From Arachis hypogaea (lineage: Eukaryota > Streptophyta > Magnoliopsida > Fabales > Fabaceae): a stretch of DNA of 64,000 bases. Position 1 is the first letter of the stretch. The number at the start of each line of letters is the position of its first letter. This document shows, piece by piece, positions 48,617 to 61,703 of this stretch. Where the stretch lies: positions 132,979,132 through 133,043,131 of the forward strand of contig NC_092038.1 of NCBI RefSeq assembly GCF_003086295.3, written 5' to 3'. The position numbers and the translations under genes are program-made. The notes beneath the pieces are model-generated. The model was not told the origin of the DNA, did no database searches, and saw only the letters and a program-made list of their open reading frames with translations.

Positions 48617-51600
48617 ACTAAATCAAAATATTTTTATATTTTTATTTTTAAAATTATAAATTTAGGATTCTTCGGATCTAGCACTCTAATACCATGTCAT
48701 GATACCACTCATCCCAAAAACTTCAACTGATGAGAAAAGGCAACACTAATGGTTATATCTCTAATACTCCATAAACCTTCATTGTACACATTGTGCAAAT
48801 ATTCCATTGGCTCCTCATATTTTTCCATAAATTTAATATCAATAATTAAAAAATAAATTATAAAAAATAAAATATTTTAAGTTATTTAATATATATAAAC
48901 AATATAAAGTAAATAAATTTAAATTAAAAAATTAAGAAAAAAAGTTTGTTATTATTATGTATAATAAAATCAAGATAAAAATTTATTAATATTATTTATA
49001 AGTTAATTATTTATATATTAAATTTATTTATTTTTTCAATTCTATTTAATTTAAAATAAATTTTTAAAAATTTATATTCATATTTAAAACATTCTTTTTT
49101 TTATACATAATTCTAATAGATAAAAAATTATTTCTTTAATCTTATATTGAACATATTTAACTATCTTTAATTTTATTATTATTTTTAAATTATTAATTTT
49201 TATTTTGATTATATCATCTCATCATATTATACACTATTATTTTCTCTAATTATTTTTTTATATATATAACTATTATTGTCTCCCTGTCATTATTATGTTA
49301 TCTTATTTTATTTTCCTTTTTTGTTTTATTCTTCTATTAACTCGGACCGCAATCAATTAATTACCACCGTATCATATTACTATGATCGCAGCTCTCATTC
49401 TTATTTATCACTTTGATCCATACATATCTATTGTGTTAACTTTTGAGTTGTTAAAGATTTGTTAAAAAAATTATTTTTTTGTTTGATTTAGATATCTAGA
49501 TGTATAACTATTATAAAGATACTTATTTTTCATACTTACTTGTTAAGTTATATTTTATCATTTTAAAAAAACTAAGATATCAAGTATTCAAAATTTTGTA
49601 TAAAATAATTAAATAAAAAATAAAAGAATTTATTAGTTATTTAATTTATTTAATATATAGAATAATTGAATTTAAATTAATTTAGGTATAATACTAAAAT
49701 CATTATGTTATTACTATGTGTAACAATGAAGATAAAAATTTATAAATATTTGTAAATTTATTTATTTCTCAATTATATTTAATTTGAAGCAGAAATAAAA
49801 ATTTATATTTAAATAACTCTTTCTCTCATATAATTTTAATAGCTAAAAAAATTTTATTTTTTATAATTTTATATGTAACATTTTAAATTATCTTTAGTCT
49901 TATTATTCTTTTAGAATTTTTAATTTTTGTTTTCATTATTCTTTTTTTTATCATTATCTATCTACGTATGCCTTACTACCACTCTTATATTAGCTTGTTC
50001 TCTCTTCCTTGTTCGATTTTTATTCTCTTTCTATCTTCTCTTCAATCGCAATTAGTTGCCAACATATATTAGTTTATAATTATTACACTCAAAAGTGAAT
50101 ACTACTTTAATAATAAAAGTTCAAAAAAATCCCGTAACTCTTATTTGAATCATCTACACTCCTATAAATGTAACGAATGAGTAAATTTAACTTTTTTTAT
50201 TATGAGTTTTTTTATTATTTAATACATTCAAAGTCACATATTTTTATTTATGATAAAAATTAAAAATTAAAGTTAGATGACATTAATAATTTTTTGTTTA
50301 ATAAAATTAAAATAGAGTACAAAAATAAGGATAAAAATTAAAAATAGATGGCTCTAGAAAAGAATAATATTAAATTTTATGTCATTATGTATGAGATCAA
50401 TGATTTATTTTATTATATTATTTTTGTACTAAATAACAAAAAAAATAAATTTTATGTCCGTTTTTTATTACTTATGTTACTTATCTATAGTTATTTAAAT
50501 TATACTCTATAGTCATTGAGTCATGTTTTATTCCAATAAAAAATAATTATGAAGTCATTTTCATTTTTTTTATGGGAATACATCCATTATATTATGATTT
50601 TAATAATTAATATAAAATTTAAAAAATTAAATAAATATATATTTATTTTGATTACATTTAAGAAAGAATTATATATATTCCTATAGTCAAAAAATAAATT
50701 TAACTTATTATATAATAAATAGTTTTTTAATCATTAAATTTATAAAAAAAATCCCATTTTTTTATTTATCCTAAAAGTTAACATTAAAACTAATGTTAAT
50801 ACTTTTTTATTAACAGAACTAAAATAAAACGTAAAAATAAAATTTGACTAAAAATAAAAATACAAAATTTTGAAACCTAAAATATAAAATGGTTATAATA
50901 TAAAAAAATTACTTAAATATAAATTTTATAATGTACTCTATGAATGAACTCAGATGAATGAATATTATATGTAAAATGAATCTTGATAAATTGGTACAAA
51001 AATTATTCTGTGTAAATTTTTTTAAAGAAATATTATCCTTTTAAATTATTTTATTTTTATTCTTTTAAAATCATATCCATAATAGAAAAAAATTTGCATG
51101 AATAATTTATATCCAATAGAAAATTCTTGATAAAGTTGCTGTAAAAAATATGTGAACATTTTTTTTATTTAACGTAACTAACAGATGTACGAAAAAAATT
51201 TTTTAATAATAAACTTCTCTAGGATAATATTGAAACTTAAATTTAGATGCCAACTGATATTATATATTGAGTAGGTATTTAAAGTATTTTAGAAGAGTAT
51301 GATAAGAGAAAAATTATTCTGTATAAATTTTTTTTTTTTAAATTATTCCTATTGAACTATTTTATTTTTATTCTTTAAAAATATATCTAAATAAAAAAAA
51401 TTGCAACAATAATTTATATCCAATACAAAAATCTTAATCAGATTACTGCAAAAAAATGGATAAAAAAATTTTTATTTAATATTTTTTAATAATAATTTTT
51501 TTTGAACAATATTGAAACTTAAATTTAGATATAAATTATTTTTTATATTAGGTTTTATGTTATATCTAAGTAAAGTGAGAAGGATGCAAGAAAAGATGAA

Positions 51601-54600
51601 TAAGAAAAGGAAAAGGTTTTTCTATTATGTATAAACAGTAATCTGAGATGATAGATAGTAAGAGAGGAAAGAGATAATTATAGAAATTCCATGACTGTGA
51701 ATTAATGAGATAAGAGAGAATGTGAATATAGTGGGACAGATTATTAGAAAGTGTAAAATTGAAAAAAAAATTTGGACGCCAAACCCATGTATTGGCATTA
51801 TATATTGTTATAGATATTAAAAAATTTCATTATACATATAATATTTTTTTATATGAACATTATTTAAATATTAGGTGATATGAAAATATTTGTATTATAT
51901 CGTCTCACTATATCAAATACTATTCTTTTTCTTACTATATATTATTCTCTATACACATACCTGTCATTGTTTCACTACCACTATTATATTACTTTGTTCT
52001 CCTTTCTTATTTTTTTCTTCCCCTTCTACATTATCTTCATTCGATCGTTATTAATTATTACCAAGTATCATCATCGCAACTTTTACTCTTGTCTATCACT
52101 TTGATTTGTAACCATCTATTGTGTTAACTTTTATGAGTTGTTAAAATTTTGCTAAAAGAATTAAGACATAAAACATTTAAAATTTTTTAAAATTATCAAA
52201 ATTTGATGTTAGTAATCCTAAAAAAAATCTCAAAATATATTATTTTTAACCAAAATAATAAAAAATAGTACATAATTGTAAATTTTTTAACTAATAGTTA
52301 TAAATTTAAGTCGCAGTTTAATATAGTATATTAGGACATAAGGTAACCATTGCTATTTATAATTGATTGCTATTTTATACGTTTCATATTTATTTTATTG
52401 TGCACATCAATTAAACTATGCTTTATTATTTTATTTTACATGTTTTAAAATAATGCCATCGTATTATAAGGATGAGATTAATTTTCATAATCTAATACGT
52501 CTTATTATTTTGTTCGTCATTTAAATATTATTCATAAAAAATAGTTACTTAAACTGAAACACTATATAAAGAGAGACAAAAAAAATTTAGATTTATCGTT
52601 CTAGTTTGTTTCTTAAATCTCATTTAATATACTCAAATTTAATAAATTTGATAGTGGTGATTCTTTGTAATTAGTTAAAAAATTTCAACTTTCTTTTTCT
52701 CTCTCTCTCTAACTCTCTCTACGATTTTAAACAAACTTAATTTTGTTATTAAATATTTTTTAAGTTTAGAATATTTTTAACTTCCTATATAATAAATATC
52801 TTTTAAATTATCTAATACATAAAAGGTTACATCTTTTCATGTGTATCTTAAAAGTTAAAAATTAAAGTTAAATGGTATTAGTTTTTTTTTATTAAGTACA
52901 AAAATAAACATAGTCCGAATGATATTAGTTCTTTTATTAAAATAGAGAAACTCTATGAAAGGCTAATACTAAGTCTCATATTATTATATATAAGAACATG
53001 TACTATTTATTATATTATATATAATCTTTGTACCATAAAATAAAAGATGAAATCTGTAAAGTTAACGTAAAGAGTTGACCATAACTTTAGTTTCTAATTT
53101 TTTAACTATATTTACTTTCTAACAAACTATTTCATAAAGTAAATTATAAAGATAAAATAATCATAAAATTTATTTTAAAAAATTCAATAATCTTCCACTA
53201 AAACAAAAACAAATTTGTTACTCCTGTAACCATAATAACCATAAAAACAAATTTTTTAATAATGTAATTAACTTATATATTATCTAAATTAAATATTTAG
53301 ATAAAGAATTCTTTTTCTGTTTATTATCTAAATTAAATATATTTTGTATTATCTAAATTTTTTTTGGCCGAACATTATTTAATTCTTTATTTAAATATAT
53401 TATTAAAAATATTGTTGTCTAAATATTTTGAAATTAAACATTATTAAATATTTAAATATTTAATTTAGATATTAAACATTATTTAAAAATATTTTTGTCT
53501 AAATATTTTTAAAAATATTTGTCTAAAAAACGTTAAATAATTGTTATATTTGTCACTAAAATATCTTTTGACGAGAGAGAAAGGAGGGAGTTCTTTTAGA
53601 GTGATTCCGGTTTTGGGTGTGTATGCATATAATAAAAATGAGAAAATACGTAATAAAATTAAGAAAATACATAAAAATAATTTGTGTATTTTTTATTAAT
53701 ACACAAATAAAAACCTAATATTAGATAATTTGTATATTTTCTAAATTTTTTTTGTCTAAATATTTAATTTGATAAAAAATTACACTTAATATTTAAATTT
53801 ATATTTTCATATAATACAAATATTTTTATATCACCTAACATTATTTAAAAAGAATAGTGTTTAATATATTAAACATTATTAATGTTTAAGTAAAATATTT
53901 TCATATCACGTAGCGATCTTGGTACAAAATGCGCCAAATTCTTATGTATGTTTTTTATCTTTTGGTAATATGTAATGTGATACATTTTTTCAATATGTTC
54001 AAATTTTAAGATATTTATATTGAAGTGATTAACAAAAAAGGTGACTTTTAGTTTACTATTTTTTCTTAATTTTCTTTTTGTGAGATATTTGTAAATATTA
54101 CTTGGATCCTGTCCTGTTTTTTTTTCTTTCTTTGAATATCATGGTAAATAAATGCATTAATTTTGTTTGTATGGTCAACAAATAAAATGTAATTGTAATA
54201 ATTTTTTATTAAACTCAACTCTTTTCAAGCCTTTTTCTTTGTGAGGTCTCATTCATTTTGTATCAAATATCAAATATTGATATTTTATCTATAACAATAT
54301 ATGAATAGGAAAGTTTGGTATCCAATTCTATTTTTCTATTTTATCCTTATCTTTATCAACTAAAACTCAGATACGTTTTATAAACTTTCCATTAATTATG
54401 TAACTCCTGCATTAACCTACGAAAGAGTTATACAACTGCTCACTCTCTCAATTGTGAAACACAATCGTAAAACACAATAAAAAAACTTCTCCACTTACAA
54501 TTATTTGCTTTTTGTTTTGTTTTCTATCTTATGTTCTCACAGAAAAATAAAAATAAAAAATTCAGTAAAATTAATCAAATTAATATACATTGTTCATTAT

Positions 54601-55090
54601 ATATCTGAATACAAATATTTAATTTTAGATAAAAATTATTATTCATTAATCAAACAATATAGGAGTTAAAAAATTAACAATATAAAATATCAAAATTAAA
54701 GTTTAGTGTCTAACTTTTTTAGACATCATTTATCTTTAAAAATTTTATTATATAAATTAAATTAATGGTCAAAATAATATTTTTTAATATTCCATCTCCA
54801 TCATAAAATATAATATGTAATGTAATATATAATATTTATATATTTATATTTATTTAACAAATAAGACTATGAATTTAATTATAAATATTTAAAAAAATAA
54901 AAAGAAATATTCATAAGACTAATAATAACAAATATAATAAAAAGAAAAAAATAAAAATTTCTTATATTTTACTGTGTACTTTTAAATTTCGGTAAATAGA
55001 TATATCTTACAAATTAATAATTATGAAATGAAAATAAATTTATTACTCTAACTTATAAAAAAAATTTAACCAGTACTCTTCAAATCATAC
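48617..55090. other. long AT-rich region without supported genes
   Basis: About 6.4 kb is very AT-rich. Phrases near 49370-49470 and 52030-52150 (ATTAATTA, CATCGCAACTTTTAC-like, then CTATTGTGTTAACTTTT, then GAGTTGTTAAA) are diverged copies of each other. A related phrase at 49990-50070 appears as well. On the minus strand near 51822-51780, TCTATAACAATATATAATG resembles a Helitron start, weakly. No coding region is supported. Confidence 0.55.
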
Positions 55091-55618
55091 TGTTCATACC
55101 CTGACCCAATAATAAAGGCCCAGGATCAAGCAAAGGACCTAATCCAAAGGGTTGGGTCTCACCAGTACCAATCTTCATCCTATGAAGTCGGTACTCACCA
55201 CGACCTGTTCTAAAGAAGTCGGGCACGAGATTAGCTGGCGGATAAACACTCATTTAAATGAATAACTATCCCTAGAATCTCTCTAACCACTTCCACGAGC
55301 CATATCTTAACCTCCCTAAGATAATGGGACGGTTAACGCTCTAAAAATATGGCACTACTCCAACGGTGGTTATTGGCTCACCACTATAAATACACTGACA
55401 CCCCTCAGGTATCTCTAGGCCCAATACTCTCTAGACCTGCTCACACCCTTGCTAACTTAGGCATCGGAGTGTCTTTGCAGGTACCACCCCCATCTCCTCG
55501 CACAAACAAGTCGGACGGAGCCTCCCGAGTTGCAGATCCATTCGGAGTCCTCCTCCTTCACACATTTGGGCCAACCAACCCCATCCAGCCCATCAATCTC
55601 CGGTTACCCACCGTAACA
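55091..55618 (+). repeat. 5' LTR of a Tat-lineage Ty3/gypsy element
   Basis: It starts TGTTCATACC and ends CCGTAACA. A TATAAATA at 55385-55392 is the likely promoter. The primer site follows within 2 bp. The 5' edge was chosen from the TG. The 3' LTR is beyond the window, so the target duplication cannot be checked. Confidence 0.75.
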
Positions 55619-55619
55619 T

Positions 55620-55637
55620 TGGCGCCGTTGCCGGGGA
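55620..55637 (+). promoter_or_regulatory. primer binding site
   Basis: TGGCGCCGTTGCCGGGGA, the classic Tat/Athila/Ogre-type primer site next to the LTR. Confidence 0.85.
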
Positions 55638-55656
55638 CCCGAGAGATCAACCACTG

Positions 55657-57286
55657 ATGGCGGACAGATCCCACGAAGAAGGTCATGTGGAGACAGATTC
55701 TGAGCAAGAGAATCTGGATACAGGCAATAACGATGCGGACTTCACCCTCCACCAGGAAATTGATAATCAACACAGGGAAGGTACCTCCGGAGTAAAAAAC
55801 CCGAAGGTAAACTCTTCAGAAGGGCACGAATCAGAGAAAGAGGGACCATCCCATGTAACTGAACTCATGGGATTAGTCCACAGTCGCCTGGAACAGTTAG
55901 AACAAGAACGGAAGCGACAAAAGGAAACTGAAAAGAACCTAAAAGAGGAGATGGAATGACGAAAAGAGTTAGAAAGAAAACTCTTAAAGTTAGAATCCTT
56001 CCTCAAAGGTCGCAACTCCCGTGACGAACAAGAAGAGCCGCCCTTAGGTGGGGAGGATCCTTTCAGCGAGGACATAATGAGGGCAAAAGTTTCGAGGAAC
56101 TTCAAAAGCCCTGATATGGACCTCTATGACGGAACCACGGATCCAAAGCATCACCTGAGCAACTTCAAAAGTCGGATGTACCTAGCTGATGCTTCCGACG
56201 CTACGCGATGCAAAGCCTTCCCGACCACTCTATCGAAAGCAGCGATGAAGTGGTTCGATAGCCTCCCCCCGAGGTCGGTTACTAGCTTTGAAGACCTCTC
56301 CAGGAAGTTTTTGATGAGGTTCTCTATCCAGAAAGACAAAGTGAAACATGCACCGAGCCTCCTGTGAATAAAACAGGAGGTCGGAGAATCTTTACGAGCC
56401 TATATGGAAAGGTTCAATAAAGCATGTTTAGAGATTCAAGACCTGCCCACAGAGGCAGTCATAATGGGGTTAGTCAATGGACTCAGAGAAGGTCCCTTCT
56501 CACAATCCATATCTAAAAGACACCCCGTTTCTCTAAGTGATGTACAGGAGAGAGCTGAAAAGTATATCAATATGGAGGAAAACGCTAAGTTGAGAGACCT
56601 GAGTTGGCGACCTGGGCCCCCTCCCTCAACAAAAGAGAGGGAAAGGGAAACCAAGAAAAAGGAAGAACTCGGTCTCGAGAGACCAAGAAAATATCACTCT
56701 TATACTCCTCTGAAAGTTTCTATAGTGGATGTATACAGAGAGATTTGTAACACTGAAAGATTGCCACCCCCTAGACCCATTAAAAATAAAAAAGGGGGGA
56801 GCCGCAGCGATTACTGTGAGTACCATAAAATATATGGTCACTCCACAAACGACTGTTACGACCTTAAAAATGTGATAGAAAAGCTGGCTAGAGAAGGTCG
56901 GCTTGATAGATATCTCATAGAAAGGTCGGACGGTCATGGAAAGAGAAAGCGAGACGATATGGATAGAAGAGACCCGCCGCCGCAGACTCCAGAGAGACAT
57001 ATCCATATGATCTCAGGAGGGTTTGCGGGAGGGGGACTCACCAAATCCTCTCGCAAAAGACATCTCAAAAGAGTCTACCAGGTCGGAGAAGAGTCATCCG
57101 ACCTCCCCACCATTTCATTCACAAAAGAAGATGGGCAAGGAATAATCCCTAGACACAATGATCCAGTAGTAATAACTATGATCCTGGCGAATGCCCATCT
57201 CCACAGAACCCTAGTAGACCAAGGAAGCTCGGCGGATATCCTTTTTAAGCCCGCTTTTGACAAGCTAGGGTTGATGAGAAAGAATT
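55657..57286 (+). pseudogene. gypsy gag and protease, broken
   Basis: Gag begins with the ATG at 55657. A coiled-coil, Glu/Lys-rich stretch comes first, then the capsid-like part (MRAKVSRNFKSPDMDLYDG), the retrotransposon gag domain (56077-56600) and a zinc-knuckle-like CEYHKIYGHSTNDC near 56815. The protease site VDQGSSADIL lies near 57220. In-frame TGA stops occur at about 55957 and 56365, and the frame changes near 57283. This type of stop is what a CGA-to-TGA or GGA-to-TGA change leaves. Tat elements normally have one open gag. Confidence 0.8.
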
Positions 57287-60200
57287 AAGAGCCTACCCCG
57301 ACACCCTATACGGATTAGGGGACACGCCAATAAAACCACTGGGATTTTTGCCCCTCCACACCACTTTTGGAAAAGGGAAAAAATCAAAGACTCTGAGTAT
57401 AGACTTCATAGTCATTGATGTGGGGTCAGCATATAATGCTTTAATCGGCAGAGCTACCCTTAATCGACTCGGAGCCGTGGTATCCACTCCCCACCTTTGC
57501 ATGAAATTCCCGACCTCAGCAGGATAGCAACGGTAAGAGGGGATCAAAAGTTGGCAAGGAAATGCTACAATGAAAGCCTAAATCTGAGAGGAAAGGGCAG
57601 AGAAGAGCTGCGACCACAACCGGGAGGAAAAACCGAGGAGATACAGGTTGGCAAAGAGGAAGGGAAAAATACTCATATAGGAGTCAACCTAAGGGAAACC
57701 CTAAAACAAGAATTGACTAAACTCCTAAGAGATAACTCCGACCTCTTCGCCTGGAAGGCCTCTGACATGCCTGGGATAGACCCCGAGCTCATGTCCCACA
57801 AGCTCTCGGTTTATCCGGGATCCCGACCCGTACAACAAAGAAGACGCAAGCTCGGCGCAGAACGAGCCCTAATAGTAGAAGAACAAGTGCAGGCGCTCCT
57901 GGAAGCTGGCTTCATCAGAGAAGTCAAGTACCCAACATGGCTAGCCAATGTAGTGCTAGTCAAAAAACAGAATGGCAAATGGAGAATGTGTGTCGACTAT
58001 ACCGACTTAAATAAGGCATGTCCCAAGGACCCTTATCCACTGCCAAGTATTGATACCCTAGTGGACTCCAGCTCGGGGTATCAATACTTATCATTTATGG
58101 ACGCCTACTCGGGATATAATCAAATCCCAATGTATGAGCCAGACCAGGAGAAAACATCATTCATCACACCCAGAGCTAATTTCTGCTACGTGGTCATGCC
58201 ATTCGGATTAAAGAATGCAGGAGCCACATATCAAAGGTTGATGAATAAAGTGTTTTCCTCTCACCTTGGGAGTCTAATGGAAGTATACGTCGACGACATG
58301 CTGGTAAAGACCAAGAAAGAAGTCGACCTCTTGTCAGACCTCTCACAAGTCTTTGACACCATAAGGCTGCACGGGATGAGACTAAATCCCGCAAAGTGCG
58401 CCTTCGCGGTGGAGGCAGGGAAATTTCTAGGATTTATGCTAACACAAAGAGGGATCGAAGCCAATCCCGATAAGTGTAGAGCCATCCTAGAAATGAAAAG
58501 CCCGACTTGTTTGAGAGAAGTCCAACAACTGAATGGCCGACTTGCAGCCCTCTCCAGATTTTTGGCAGGATCGGCACTAAAATCCCTTCCACTGTTCTCC
58601 TTATTAAGAAAGGGATGCCAGTTCGAATGGACTCCTGAATGCGAGGAGGCGTTCCAGGAGTTCAAAAAGTTTTTAAGCCAACCTCCTATTCTGACCCGAC
58701 CAGTATCTGGGAAAGACCTCGTCCTGTACTTATCCGTAGCAGACAAGGCTGTCTCATCAGCCCTGATAAGAGAAGATGAGGTCGGACAACATCCAGTTTA
58801 TTTCATCAGTAAAGTTCTACAAGGCCCTGAGCTAAGATACCACAAACTAGAAAAGTTTGCCTACTCCTTAGTAATAGCCTCACGAAGGCTACGACCTTAC
58901 TTTCAGGCTCACACAATAAGAGTCCGTACGAACCAACCCATGAAGCAAATCCTCCAAAAGACGGATGTTGCAGGGAGAATGATTCAATTGGTAATAGAGC
59001 TCTCCGAGTTCGACTTAAGATACGAAACTCGGACGGCAATCAAAGCCAAATGCCTCGCCGACTTCGTTGCAGAATACGCAGGGGATCAGGAGGAAAAACC
59101 AACTACATGGGAACTCTATGTAGACAGATCCTCCAACAAAACAGGAAGCGGCGCAGGCATAATATTGGTAGATGAAAGAGGAACCCAGATAGAGGTTTCC
59201 CTAAAATTTGAATTTCCAGCTTCAAATAACCAGGCAGAATATGAAGCCTTGATTGCTGGATTAAAGCTGGCAGAAGAAGTCGGTGCTACAAAGGTGATGA
59301 TATACAGCGACTCGCAAGTGGTGACCTCCCAGATAAGTGGAGAGTATCAGGCAAAGGACCCAAATATGAAGAGGTACTTGGAGAAAACTCTGGAGCACCT
59401 TGGGCGCTTTGCAGAAACCGAGGTAAAACACATAACTCGGGATCTGAATAGCAGAGCAGATGCCCTATCCAAGTTAGCAAGTACCAAGCTGGGAGGGAAC
59501 AACAGAAGCCTGATCCAAGAAACCCTCCAGGAACCCTCGGTAGTAAAAACAGAAGACAAACAAGAAGTACTTGAGGTAGTCGGTTTAAACCTCGGATGGA
59601 TGAACCCCTTGGTCGAATACATGAAATTCGACATCCTCCCAGAAGAAGAGAAAGAGGCTAAAAAGATCCGAAGGGAAGCACAACACTACACCTTGGTGAG
59701 AAATATTCTCTACAGAAGGAGGATATCAATACCATTATTAAAGTGTGTACCGACCTCAAGAACTGCCGAGGTATTGGAGGAAGTACATAGTGGGATCTGC
59801 GAAACCATCTCGGAGCAAGGTCACTAGCCAGGAAAGTAATCCGAGCTGGATTCTACTGGCCGACCTTGCAGAAAGATGCCACAGAATTTGTGAAAAAGTG
59901 TCAACCATGTCAGATGCATGCAAATTTTCACGTGGCTCCACCAGAAGAGCTCATCAGTATCACTTCTCTATGGCCCTTTGCAAAATGGGGAATGGATTTG
60001 TTAGGTCCTTTTCCCCAAGCGCCAGGACAAGTCAAATACCTGATCGTGGGAATAGATTACTTCACAAAGTGGATAGAAGCAGAACCATTGGCCACCATCA
60101 CCGCTCAAAGAAGTCAGAGGTTCCTCTACAAAAATATCATCACAAGATATGGGATACCTTATTCCATTACTACAGATAATGGAACCCAATTCACCGATTC

Positions 60201-60831
60201 TAACTTCAGAAGCTTAGTAGCTAGTATGAAAATCAAACACTAGTTCACCTCGGTGGAGCACCCGCAAGCCAATGGGCAAGCCGAGGCAGCCAACAAAGTC
60301 ATACTGGCAGGGCTAAAGAAAAGATTACAAGAAGCAAAAGGAGCTTGGGCTGAAGAGCTCCCACAAGTGCTATGGGCTTACAGGACAACGCCCCAATCCG
60401 CCACTGGAGAAACGCCCTTCCGACTAGTCTATGGCGTAGAAGCAATGATACCAATAGAAATCAATGAGCAAAGCCCAAGGGTAATTCTCCATGACGGGAT
60501 TGGAAACATACAGGGGCACAAAGAGGAGCTCGACTTGCTCCCCGAAGTCCGAGAAGATGCCCAAATAAGAGAAGCAGCATTGAAGCAAAGGATGACTACA
60601 AGGTACAACAAACAAGTCATTCGAAGAACATTTGCCCCGAATGACTTGGTCTTAATCAGAAACGACATTGGAGTCAACAAATCAGGGGAAGGAAAACTTG
60701 CTGCTAATTGGAAGGGACCATACAAAGTCAACGAAGTTTTAGGAAAAGGTTATTATAAAGTAACCGACCTGAACGGCACTGAGTTCCCAAGATCGTGGCA
60801 TGCTTGTAATATGAAAAGGTACTACAGTTAA
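57287..60831 (+). pseudogene. gypsy pol: RT, RNase H, integrase, broken
   Basis: The open part 57497-59827 (776 codons) holds reverse transcriptase (KQNGKWRMCVDYTDLN; polymerase motif YVDDMLVK), RNase H (LYVDRSSNKTGSGAGI; the family usually has VDGSSN) and the connection region. The frame shifts once near 57523 and again near 59803. Integrase follows (zinc part with CQPCQ, then WGMDLLGP, TDNGTQF and ANGQAEAANK for the Asp-Asp-Glu triad), with a TAG at about 60241. The end is WHACNMKRYYS. There is no chromodomain, as is normal for Tat. Reverse transcription from this copy would need help. Confidence 0.85.
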
Positions 60832-61703
60832 AAGCGAACTCTACTCCCTGGTGTACTCTTTTTCCAACTTCATGATTTTTTCCCAAAATCAAAGGGTTTT
60901 TTCTGGAGAAGGGTTTTTAACGAGGCATCATAGTAGAGGCTAAGGGAAAATAGGCTATTAAAAACCCTTAGTAGCAAGAAGGTACCTCCCCAATCAATAA
61001 AAGATCTTTTTTCATTTACAATATCTCTTATAAACTCCTTTCTATTTTCTAAGTCTTTCTACGAAACGCGCCGACTTAAACTCGACAAAACGTGAAAATC
61101 CCATGAACCGATCTAGATGGTCGTCAGGATAAAACGACGAGGTACAAGTCGGTGTAAAGAGGTTATACAAGTTGATCATAAAAAAAACTCGGAAACAATC
61201 CGACTCATAAGTCGAAATGAAAACCCGAGTAGAAAAGCTCGGAAACACTTCGACCCGTGAATCGGAGTGAAGAACCGAGTAGAAGAAAAATGCATCGCAA
61301 AAATAACCTAAGTCATAAGAACTCAATAAAGCAAAGTTGAGTATAAGGAATAACAAAAAAGAGATTAAAAAACCTAGGAAAAAGTTAAAAGGCTGTCCTA
61401 AAGTCCTTAAACAAAAAGGCTCAGAAAAACAGACAAGCCAAAGGGAAAGGTTTTCAGAAAAAGATCAAGGGGACTTCGAAAAATCAAAATCAGAAAAGCA
61501 TACACGCATAAGGTAACTCAAACCCTTATCCAAAAAAGGGTATTTATTTTGTTAATTTAAAACCCTTATTAAAAAAGGGTATTTTTTAATATTTTGTTTA
61601 CGGCCTTGAAAGGCCAAAAGAAATTGTCCAAACACCACCAACAAACAAAGAGTTTAAAAAAGGGGAGGCTCACAGGCCGAGCCCCCATATAGCCATAAAA
61701 AAG
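60832..61703. other. spacer between pol and the antisense gene
   Basis: This spacer lies between two convergent genes. It contains AATAAAAG near 60996 (a poly(A)-type signal for the pol strand). Two copies of an AAACCCTTAT...AAAAAAGGGTATTT hairpin unit lie near 61518-61585. Otherwise it holds no coding sequence. Confidence 0.55.

Noticed and set aside
48197..48659. plus frames at the right end of the MULE-like element
   Set aside because: They lie across the TIR and have no domain; the opposite strand more likely carries a leader.
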